Shown: piece after piece, positions 55,106 through 64,000 of the stretch
Layout of the letters: the number at the start of each line of letters is the position of its first letter
Numbering within the stretch: position 1 is the stretch's first letter
Assembly: GCA_949318235.1 (NCBI GenBank)
Contig: OX439137.1
Coordinates: forward strand, 2,118,909 to 2,182,908
DNA from: Ecdyonurus torrentis
Taxonomy: Eukaryota > Arthropoda > Insecta > Ephemeroptera > Heptageniidae
Direction of reading: 5' to 3'
DNA: 64,000 nt
Notes under the pieces: generated by a model
The model's input: only the letters and a program-made list of their open reading frames with translations
Database searches by the model: none
Told to the model about the DNA's origin: nothing
Translations under genes and position numbers: made by a program

Positions 55106-56029
55106 TATCGAATTCTTATTGTACAAGACATGTAATGTGAATGAAGTGGTGTTACAATGTTGTTCATCGTTTTGATTATGAATGCATGTTTTGAAGGTCT
55201 GTTTACACAAAGCAATATTTTGTATTAATGCAGTAAATTAGATTACATCCAAAATGAAGATTGCATGGAATTGATTTTTTTTTGGCAAAGTTGAAAATAT
55301 TGCATCGTCTAAACACTACTTTATAAATATATTGAGTTAGTATTACACGAAAATTTATATTATAATCTGTATAATATTATTCATTGAATATAAAAATATA
55401 ATCTATGTGTACTAGCCAGATTTCGATGTTTACGCGTCAAAGTGAACTCAATACACTTTATAAATTTCAATGATGAACAATCTGCATTTGGCGCTTCTAC
55501 GTGATTTAACAGGAGAATTGGAATTAGCAAAATTAATTAGGAATAATAATAATAATCAGGGTTAATTAGGAATTTAGAATTTGTAAAGTGTAAATCGTTC
55601 ATTTTTCACAAAATTTGTAAAGTGTAGTTCATTCAATTCGACGGGTATAAGCATCAAATTACAACAAATTTAAAATAATTTATTTGTAATAATTCAAAAA
55701 GAGATATACTGTAATTATTAAATATATTGAAGTTATTAAATCAAATTACACAGTCGTAAAGTATTATGTAAAATACCAAGTAGGCGGTCAGAATTACGGA
55801 TTTATTTGGTTACTAAACCATGTTTTTGCTATACAGGTTACAATTTAAGGGTTGTATATAGATGGCTTGTATCTCAAAATCTAAAAAGAGAACTTGGAAA
55901 GTTTATGATGCCATTTGAAAGTTAAAAGTAACAGCTACCTAAGATAAAATTTTCAGAACCCGTGACCATCAGATAAGAGAGAAAATAATTACTAAAATTA
56001 ACGTGGGCTCTTATGGGACTAACACTTCA

Positions 56030-56069
<40 letters not shown>

Positions 56070-59000
56070 TCTAGCATGGTGACCCCCCAATTTTGTTATA
56101 TTTTTGAAGATATTAAATCCTAATGTATCACCGTACAAAATTTCAGGTTTTTCTTTCATTATAATTTTTTTGTCAAACCCCGCAGTACCTGATTTCCCGT
56201 CTTAAAATGTATTTTATTAACTATATAGACTGGTTGCACTCGTATTTAAGAGCCGCCACTTTGTTGGTCAGGAATATACATAAGCCAGCATAGAAAAAAA
56301 AAAAGTCATATTTATTTTTTTAATATCAAAAGAAGCTTCAAACCTCAATCAAAGCCTTATTTGTAGCTTCTAATAAGCTCGAAGAATACGAGAAAAATTC
56401 CTTCAGTTGAAATAAACTCTTTTTACGTTAAAAATAAGGAGAAATAATGTTTCCCCTATGCTGGACAATGCATTAGGTACCACAAACATGGCAACAAAGC
56501 GCAAGAATGTGCAAGGGGGTATATTTATAAACTGTATTCTAAGCGATTTTCATGAAAACTTCACTGCAGTTAGAACAGAGAAAATTATACTGGATACACT
56601 TTAAAGAGAAGTTCAGTGGTTACAAGACGCCTTCTTCAATGTTAGATAATGAAAAGAAATGTTCATAAACTCACATATGATGACCCAAAGCACTTCCGTA
56701 GCCCCGCAAACTCGTGATCATCCTGCGAGATATGCAACCCTTCCCGTATCTTTTACGTCATAGTTACGGCTTTACTATAGAAAATGTTGTAACGAGTTGC
56801 ATATCTCGCAGGATGAGGGTAAGTTTGCGGGGGCTACCATGGGGATACGGAAGGGCTTTGTATAGGCATCACATATGAGTCAATAAACAGTTCTTCTCAT
56901 TATCTAACATTGAAGAAGCCCCTGAACTTCCCTTTTAAAAAAGAATGTACAATTTTTACCCCAGGTAAGAAGTATTACTGAGCAATGATGATTTATCCTT
57001 TGCAAATGATAATGTATTATGCGTTGTTAATATACAAAATGTGTACCAAAACTAAGAATATGTATTTTTTAAATGGATTTTTTTTAAATCTAATTTCTAC
57101 ATACATGTACAGGAAACATACACAAAATGCAATTAAAAAGTAAAATCTACACTCAAAACAAAAAAAAAATGCATTAAAAAATGAATACCATGCAGAGCAG
57201 AATTAAATTGAAAAATAAAAAGTACGCACTACTTTTACGAAATATTGAAAAACGACTCAAAGCTTTTTTTTTTTTTTTTTTTTTTCATTGTAAAAAATTA
57301 TTTAATTCATATTTCTGAAAATATCAATGCAATAAGTTTATTTGCAAAATACCTATGTTACTAATTTAAATCATAAAAAAATGGGATTTTCCGTGCAAAA
57401 AGTTATTCTTTATAAAAAAAAAAAAAAATAAAAAAAAGTTCGATGCCCGTAACAATACAAAATTAGTTAAGACTTTCCATTTTAATTTAAGTTGCTTGAA
57501 CAAGTAATTTTTGAATAATGTTTATGGAAACTCAATAAGGCTGAGATTTTTTTTTAAGAAAAATCAACATTTAAAAACAAATTTTATACAATACACATAA
57601 ACAAAAATAAATACGTAATAATTATGCTAACTTTTCAACAACGTTTATTCATAACAACATAATTTATGCTATACTGCATAACAACTATGGTACAAGGAAT
57701 AAAAACATTATGTTATATAGCACAATTATTTCTGCACTTCTAATATGACAATGTTTATGCTATATAAATACAGCATAAATTATGTAATTTATTCTTATCG
57801 TGTATATAATATAAATAGGAAAAAAATCAAGATTATTTGTCTTTTTTTAAAAGTTTAATTTTGTACTTTTAAAGACGTAGAACACCTTGAACAAAAAAGT
57901 TGTGTAATATCCTAACAAACCTGAAAATCAACGTTGATTTGGCCAAAGTCATTGATTTCTAATTTATTTTTCCATTCACAAATGGTCACTGGTTCACGCG
58001 TGTGTATAGACCAGGCGAGCTGTGACGTCAGTGACCGCTCGTACCATTTTGTGAAAGGAAAATAAATTAGAAATCAATGACTTTGGCCAAATCAGCGTTG
58101 ATTTTCAGGTTTGTTAGAATATTACACAACTTTTTTTGTTCAAGGTGTTCTACGCCTTTAATTTCAATCAATCAATCAATCAATTTTTTTATACTACTTT
58201 GAAGAATTGAAACACACATATATTTGAAAACCAACAAATTTTTTGTATTATTATTTATTATTGCTAACTAATTGTGATACAAAAAAAAAAAAAAAAAAAA
58301 TTAAGAAAGTGGGGGAAAGAGGGGGTAGTTATCGTATAAAAATGCAAATTTGACGGACGATGCATTACTTAAAATAATAATAATAATAATAATAAAATTA
58401 GACTTTCAATAACTAGGAAAAGCTTTGAGTTTAAATTATAAAATTATTATCAAAATCAAATAAAAAAATAAGTTAAAACACATAAAAAAATTGTAAATAA
58501 TTTTAAAGAAAACTTAATTAATTTAAACAAACAAACGTGCACCGTTATTAATTTTTTTTATATTTAACACTTACTGTGGTGCACTGAATAAAATGGAGGG
58601 AAAATCAATCAATCAATCAATCAATTTAATTGATTTATTAATCACTTGGGGGCATTCTGCACTGTTTGTGATAATTTTGAAACTACTCGAGTTAATGCAC
58701 GATTTTCTGCCTTCAATTTCTCGTTCTCAGCTTTCAATTTTTGAAATTGCTGAAAAAAAAAATAGCACCATTTTTTTTACACTAAAGCTACACTAAATTT
58801 TAAACTTATTTACTATGTAATGTATGTAGTTATATAGTTATAAATCTACAATAATTTGTACAATATTTTTGCTACTAGATTTAAAATTTGAAAATACGAG
58901 TTGAAGAAAATACTAAATATTTATTGGCTCATTACTTTTGGTCATATTACTTATAGCACTTTTTAAACACTAAAGGTAGAAAATATCGCGCTTTTATTGT

Positions 59001-59128
59001 GACAGCGACAGTAAACAAGCTCTCTGATTGGCTGGTGGGTTCCTTCTAGCCAATCAGAGAGCTTAGTTTACTATCGATGACACAATAACAACGCGATATT
59101 TTTACCTCTGTCTCTCTACCTAATTTAC

Positions 59129-59187
<59 letters not shown>

Positions 59188-59366
59188 ATCAAAGACAGCT
59201 AGAATAGCTTTTATACACTTAACATAGAAGGTGACCGACTTGGACCGGAAATCGTTAAAAGAGTAACTACATTTTCACAATAATTCTTCGTACATATTTA
59301 TTTATTATTATTTATTTATTATTATTTATTTCCAGCAAATCAAAAACTATAATTCTCAAATAAAAG

Positions 59367-59404
<38 letters not shown>

Positions 59405-59797
59405 GTAATATTATAATTAGCGACCGTCTAGTTTACGAGATATCGGTCGGTCACCTACTCTCTTAACTATAATAATTTTAATTAAAAACAAGTTTTAGTT
59501 TCGTAGAAAGACATTTATTTTCTTACTGCCTGTAAAACAAACTTCATCATTCTTTATCTATCATTTAAAGTATTTTCAAATTTCAATCAAGTAGCAAATT
59601 ATCGAAAATTAAACAAAATAATTTTGTTTTTATTTTTACTCTATAAATTAGCATGCAGTTTTTTTGTTTGTAAATTGCTATAATACTCTAATTTGAAACC
59701 TTGTTTTATAATGCTGTGACACACGAATCGGACTATTTTGAAGTATATATATATATATATAGCCTTAAATCAAAATAAATAAAAATATATAGACGAA

Positions 59798-59828
<31 letters not shown>

Positions 59829-60015
59829 ATATTTTAACTGGTGACTTCCAAAACTTAGAAACGATTGTTGGTTACCATTCTTATCTCTGACGTACACAAT
59901 GGACGTAAGATGCGACGTAAACTGACGTATTTTGATTGCCGTAACAATGATAATACGTCTGTTTACGTACTCCCTAGTCGAAACAACATCATATACACCC
60001 CTTTCTCTCTCTCTC

Positions 60016-60046
<31 letters not shown>

Positions 60047-61992
60047 GCAGATAAACACTTTTTTTTTTTTTTTTTTTTTTTTTTTACAGGAGATCAATGT
60101 AATAATGAAGTTAATACGGTGTTGAATTTTTAAACTTGATTACAGTCAACCAGGGTGAAATTGAAAGCCAATCACACAGCTGCTTTCAAAGTGCTCTGTG
60201 TCTGGCGAGATAGGGAAAAGTGAAAGCTTACACATGATTGGAGTTTACATTTCACCCCGCACTTTCAATTTCACCCCGGTTGACTGTAGTATACGAGAAC
60301 AGGGGGAGCTTCCGGTTGTATTAACCTTTTATCTATTTTATGGCAATGCCATATACACTTACACCTATTTTAGGCTTGTTCTTATAATCCTATTTATAAA
60401 ACAATAGGCGTTCATCATTTTTTTATGTTCTAGAGCACAAAAAAAAAATATATATATACGAACAAGCTTTATCTTATGAGGGGGGGGGGGGGGGAGCAAT
60501 ATCTCAAGCCTAAGTGACGTCCTCTCAATAGACCGATTTCACTCATATTTAAGAGCCGTCATTTTGTTGGTACGGAATATACAAGTCAGCATAGGAAAAA
60601 CGTCATTTTTATTTTAAATTATAGCAAATAAAGATTTAAACCTCAATCTAAGCCTTATATTTCTAATAAGCTAGAAGAATATGAAAAAAAATGCCTACAG
60701 TCGAAATACACTTTTAATTATGTGACAAATGAGAGAAAATGATGTTTCCCCTATGTTGTACAATGCATTACTCACCACAGATATGGCGTCAAAGCGCAAG
60801 GATGTGAAAGTGGTCTATAGTTCACCAGAATGTTTTCTAATCGCTCGGTCACCAGTTAAATAAGAATAAAAAAAAAAAAAGTTGAAAAAAATGTCACAGC
60901 AAAATTAGAAAAAAATCCACATATATAAAAAAAGATCTACATTAAAAATAATAGAGAAGAAGCTGTAGGTTACAGGAAAGACAGGGAAACGAAGATAAAA
61001 AAAAAATTAAATAAGGTTTATTTAGAATGTTAATTGCTTTTTAAAAAAAATCATTTAGTTCTGTTATAAAAAATTATGCGGTAAAAATAACTTTTTTATC
61101 ATTTTTTGGATAATTTTGCGTTTTCTCATTATTTTTTTTTAATGTTTTTTGTTTTTACCTTTAATTCTTCCTCCATTTCAGAGAGCTTACGTTCCATAGC
61201 ACGACGTTCTCGTTTTTCAGACTCACTCATCGAAGATTTCGCACCGGACTGCAAAATTTAACATAAATTAGAACACAAAGAAAGCAGGAAAAAAGAAGCA
61301 TATTTTACAATGCTTTCTATTCTTTATTATTATGTTATTATTATGTTAAAATGAAATTGAATGAGTTTAAAAAAAAAAAAAAAAAAAGTTTTTTTATTTT
61401 TATTGTTTCCAAATACGGTTTCTTGTTATAGTTTAAACCCCCCTAACCGATGCGGTCAAAGTTCTTAAATTTTTATCATAAATAGCTGATGATGAGTTGA
61501 TGACTATTAATTTAAAAATCCCGTATTATAAGTGGGCTAAAGCGGGAAATCAGGTACTACGGGAGTAGACTAAAAAGTTATAAAGAAAGAAAAATCTGAA
61601 ATAACATTAGGATAAGGTATCTTCGAAAATGTAAAAAATTTGGGGGTTCACCATACTAGATTTTAAATTATGTTTTTTTGACATTTTAGCGCCATAAGAG
61701 CCCATGTTAATTTCAATAATTATTTTCTCTCTTATCTGATGGTCAAGGGTTCTGAAAATTTTATCATAGGTAGCTGTTACTATTAACTTTCAAATGGCAG
61801 TATAAAGTTTACAAGTTTTACTTCTAGATTTTGAAATGCAATCCATCTGAATACAACCCCTAAATTGAGACCTTTCTCTCTACCTTGCGTGATTTAGGTT
61901 ACCTGTTCTGTCTTGGTGATTTTGAGTTCATCTTCAACTCTACGTAGTCTGTGTCTTAGTCTCTCATTCTCAACGCGAGATTCCTCGTACAG
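53734..61992 (-). CDS. Mbs: 3' end of the myosin phosphatase targeting subunit gene (Mbs / PPP1R12A-like), partial
   Basis: Four minus-strand coding exons match the C-terminus of PPP1R12A/MYPT1: 61992-61903, 61248-61159, and two alternative terminal exons 58749-58642 and 53820-53734. Diagnostic residues are [20 protein letters not shown] and [15 protein letters not shown]. The encoded protein targets protein phosphatase 1 to myosin light chain and other cytoskeletal substrates. Its C-terminal coiled coil and leucine zipper serve dimerisation and partner binding (in vertebrates, cGMP-dependent kinase). All junctions seen are phase 0. The ankyrin and PP1-binding N-terminus lies beyond the right window edge. 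The gene converges on the zinc-finger array. Introns here carry at least ten MITEs or foldbacks. Confidence 0.93.
54479..54809. mobile_element. TTAA-flanked MITE T3, copy 1
   Basis: 331 bp in the Mbs intron; ends AGAGAAAGTTCAGAGG / CCACTGAACTTCCTCT, TTAA on both sides. Second copy at 56605-56934. Confidence 0.85.
54913..55071. repeat. MITE with AGTAAAGGGACAAC ends
   Basis: Ends CTATAGTAAAGGGACAACGG / CAGTTGTTCTTTTATCAG and an inner AAACGGAAGCGGATGT hairpin. Related to 39081-39744. Confidence 0.75.
55072..55848. other. Mbs intron, no feature seen
   Basis: AT-rich intronic DNA beginning with a poly-A run. Confidence 0.5.
55849..56201. mobile_element. TTAA-flanked element T4, copy 1
   Basis: 353 bp between TTAA sites, ends GGGTTGTATATAGATGGCTT and GTACCTGATTTCCCGTC. 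An inverted copy is at 61542-61860. Terminal inverted repeats are weak, so boundaries rest on the two copies sharing them. Confidence 0.65.
56225..56515. mobile_element. MITE M1, copy 2
   Basis: Shares the CGTATTTAAGAGCCGCCA block and GTTTCCCCTATGCTGGACAA with 42947-43239. Confidence 0.7.
56605..56934. mobile_element. TTAA-flanked MITE T3, copy 2
   Basis: 330 bp, ends AGAGAAGTTCAGTGG / CCCCTGAACTTCCCTT, with inner CATCCTGCGAGATATGCAAC palindrome shared with copy 1. Confidence 0.85.
56935..57869. other. Mbs intron, no feature seen
   Basis: AT-rich, with poly-T and poly-A runs. No exon-like block. Confidence 0.5.
57870..58160. repeat. 291-bp foldback element
   Basis: Arms of about 110 bp, AAAGACGTAGAACACCTTGA and complement, in the Mbs intron about 120-400 bp from nothing coding but close upstream, in plus coordinates, of the proximal terminal exon. 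Confidence 0.85.
58642..58749 (-). CDS. Mbs: Mbs proximal alternative terminal exon
   Basis: Acceptor with a long pyrimidine run (tttttttttcag); encodes [28 protein letters not shown] and TVQNAPK, then TGA. It aligns to the distal exon over 28 residues (17 identical), keeps leucines at 5, 12, 19 and 26, and adds a seven-residue tail. AATAAA follows within 10 nt. CCCTCCATTTT occurs after both stop codons, so the duplication included 3' untranslated sequence. It must be used instead of, not together with, the distal exon. Confidence 0.9.
   Translation of the reverse strand, partial: QFQKLKAENEKLKAENRALTRVVSKLSQTVQNAPK
58974..59107. repeat. Foldback element (AGGTAGAAAATATCGCG ends)
   Basis: Arms of about 60 bp including CTCTCTGATTGGCT and complement. 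Confidence 0.8.
59130..59186. repeat. Long poly-A run
   Basis: About 55 consecutive A. Confidence 0.95.
59226..59462. mobile_element. T2a MITE, internally deleted copy
   Basis: Ends AGGTGACCGACTTGGACCGG / GGTCGGTCACCTACTCTC with poly-T replacing the centre. TTAA is present only on the right. Confidence 0.7.
60141..60287. repeat. MITE Fb4, Mbs intron copy
   Basis: Ends TACAGTCAACCAGGGTGAAA and CACCCCGGTTGACTGTA, and a duplicated TTTCACCCC inner motif. Confidence 0.8.
60529..60829. mobile_element. MITE M1, copy 3
   Basis: Ends ATAGACCGATTTCAC / GTGAAAGTGGTCTAT, the clearest terminal repeats in the family; probable TA target duplication. Confidence 0.8.
61159..61248 (-). CDS. Mbs: Mbs coiled-coil exon ([20 protein letters not shown])
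   Basis: 90 bp, phase 0 at both ends; acceptor ttttgcag, donor TTAAAG|gtaaaa. Encodes [10 protein letters not shown] then [20 protein letters not shown], the MYPT1 segment just before the zipper. Confidence 0.95.
61542..61860. mobile_element. Element T4, copy 2 (inverted)
   Basis: About 319 bp, reads GCGGGAAATCAGGTACTACG to GAATACAACCCC; flanking TTAA is degenerate. Confidence 0.6.
61903..61992 (-). CDS. Mbs: Mbs coiled-coil exon ([18 protein letters not shown])
   Basis: 90 bp, phase 0; acceptor ttttacag, donor ACAG|gtaacc. Encodes [18 protein letters not shown] then [12 protein letters not shown], corresponding to the KLYEQLLAENEKLK region of MYPT1. Confidence 0.92.
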
Positions 61993-62465
61993 CTGTAAAA
62001 TATATTTCAAATTACAGTACATACCTCACAGGTAAAACCATGGATATGGGTAAAACAAACATAATAACAAAGATCTACAGGTATATCATTTAAATAACGT
62101 AAAATATGATGTTTTTCATCTTAATTAGTTATATTAACGTAAACGGACAAAATAATTACGCATTTATTTAATAATACGTAATAATTAAGCTAGCTGATTT
62201 TCAGCACAATTATACAGCATAATCTATGCTATACTGCATAATAACTATGTTACATAGCATAAATATTATATTGCAGAGCATAATTATTTATGTTGTTCTG
62301 CTTTAGTATTATTTACACCATAATAACGATATAAATAAAGCATAAATTATGTTATTTATTGTTTCTATGCAGGTAAAAGAAAACACACAAAAATGATGCT
62401 CGTAAACCCTGTTCCCTTGCTCCAAAAAAATGTGCATTTCCATTTACAATTCATTAGGCTATTGT

Positions 62466-62501
<36 letters not shown>

Positions 62502-63738
62502 TGGTTTGGGACACAAAAAACAGGGTTTACGAACATCATTAAAAAAGTTCTTCCAGTTTTAAGAGTCCGGTGCACTGCTGTCCCTTAGTAGATAGGCAAC
62601 TTTTCATACATCCATATATACACATGTAAATCGTATTTTCGCGATTATTTCTCTAAAAACTGTTTCTAAAGCTTTATTTTTGGAACACTAATAGCTTTTT
62701 ACAATGTCTGCGCATTGGAAGTGCGAATTTTTTCTATCGCAAAAAATACTTCAGATATAACGTTTTTTGGTTATTAAAATGCGTCAGTTAATAATATAAA
62801 ACATTTAAAGCTACCAATGCGCGCTTAATTTTTTGTTCTATTTGATGGTGTGATTCAAATTCCAAATTGATAAGTAATAAGTGAGAAATTTGATAAATAC
62901 GAAATTAAGTTTTGCATTTTATTTTACTTACGCCTTAGAATTATGCAGTACTGAATCACATTGCCTCGGCCTTTATTTTATTTTTGTAGACAGGAAGCTA
63001 CTATCTACCTTTATCATCAAAATAGTTTTACTTCTAATACATGTTGATTATAAGTCTCTCGACAATTTTATTGTCATTATTTTTCATAGTAAAATAACAT
63101 ACAGCACTGCGTATATAGGAAAAATAATTCAATAATAATGATTAATGCAAATTTTATCAAGTTCATATCAATATTTTTCAATAATATAAATCCAAAACTA
63201 ATAAAATTAAATATTCTATTATGGAAAATCAAGTAATGAAAGTAATTAATTTAAATATCAAACTATCCATTTTTTTTTAATTTGGTTATTTCTATTGTAT
63301 TTAAAATATACATCAAGCATGTAATTTTTGCTTTTTACCTACCTATTGAGTGAGAAATTGTCCTCGACAAGCTTTTGCATTGATCTCGGTGTAAATTGCG
63401 TGAAGTATACACGAATAAGTTTTAGATATTCCTTGATATGCAATACTAATAATAATGAATTCAAATAATTTTCACTTCAAATATAAATTACTTCCACATA
63501 ATTACAAATGTGTGACCAAAAAACTACATCCAATATGACTAGAACTAGACACCCCCCTTTTTTTGTTTTTTTAATATTACCATTTTTTTTTTTTCACTGC
63601 TCTTGAAAATTGTAACTTACAAAATTAACTCTTTGTTTTGCATTAAATAATAATTATCAAATTTGATAGTACACTTTTATCAAATCTTTAATGAGGCAAT
63701 AATTGAAACTAACATCTTTACTGCCTGAGCTATATTAG

Positions 63739-63769
<31 letters not shown>

Positions 63770-64000
63770 TGAATTTTGATAATATTAAACTTTAAAAATT
63801 ATTGTTTTTTTTTAAGGATGCCAATAATTATACATTATAATTAAGAATTTACTGCTACGAAGTAATAAATTAAATTTGTTGATTAAAAAAATTAATATTA
63901 AAAAAAAAATAATAAGAACTACGAAAACATTTGTTATGCGTATTTTTACAAAAAAAAAATCATACACCAAAAATTTACAATTTCCAAAATTTTAAGCGTA
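61993..64000 (-). other. Mbs upstream intron, no exon seen
   Basis: AT-rich DNA with the Fb2-family MITE at 62392-62540 and poly-T tracts. No further MYPT1-like block was recognised, so the next exon probably lies beyond the window. Confidence 0.55.
62392..62540. repeat. Fb2-family MITE
   Basis: 149 bp, ends AATGATGCTCGTAAACCCTG / CAGGGTTTACGAACATCATT with a central poly-T. The cleanest single unit of the family. Confidence 0.85.

Noticed and set aside
59733..60125. 94- and 86-codon frames in the Mbs intron
   Set aside because: They run across poly-A/T and CT runs and do not resemble any family.
63340..63420. A further Mbs exon on the minus strand
   Set aside because: A donor-like AATAG|gtaggt is present, but no frame resembles MYPT1 and no convincing acceptor was found.

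Overview
This is an AT-rich eukaryotic nuclear window packed with transposable elements. There are no operons, ribosome-binding sites or bacterial genes. Spliced genes, an invertebrate-type myosin-phosphatase subunit gene, LINE, SINE, hAT and TTAA elements and long microsatellites point to a metazoan, most likely an arthropod (possibly an insect with a repeat-rich genome). The species cannot be named from the sequence. Most long open frames in simple repeats (ATCT, TC, AT, poly-A/T) are not genes.

Layout. 1-4.9 kb: a 1.08 kb foldback element, two microsatellites and a possible spliced minus-strand transcript without a good coding frame. 4.9-49 kb: four plus-strand tandem units of one three-exon gene, interrupted by mobile DNA. 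Exon 1 encodes a TTF-type (hAT-transposase-like) zinc finger, exon 2 an acidic linker, and exon 3 an array of C2H2 fingers. Splice phases match between exons. Units 1 (4920-21011) and 2 (21012-29277) are nearly identical. Unit 3 (29278-about 39080) is a mosaic: its first 2.1 kb is nearly identical to units 1 and 2, and the rest is much older. Unit 4 (about 41530-49080) is the most decayed. Copies 2 and 3 read as intact (459 and 509 codons by this model). Copy 1 carries frameshifts in exons 1 and 3. Copy 4 has a frameshift and no visible exon 2.

Unit 1 also carries recent insertions missing from unit 2, so the empty sites are visible. These include a 6.27 kb element A and a 1.05 kb element D. 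Both belong to an odd group with CCC...GGG termini, 2-bp target duplications and ends filled with short palindromic words. Element A contains element B, which contains element C.

49-64 kb: a repeat-rich spacer, then the 3' end of the myosin phosphatase targeting subunit gene (Mbs/PPP1R12A-like) on the minus strand. It shows two 90-bp coiled-coil exons followed by two alternative, homologous terminal exons that each end in a leucine zipper and stop codon. It is convergent with the zinc-finger array. Its introns hold many small MITE and foldback elements.
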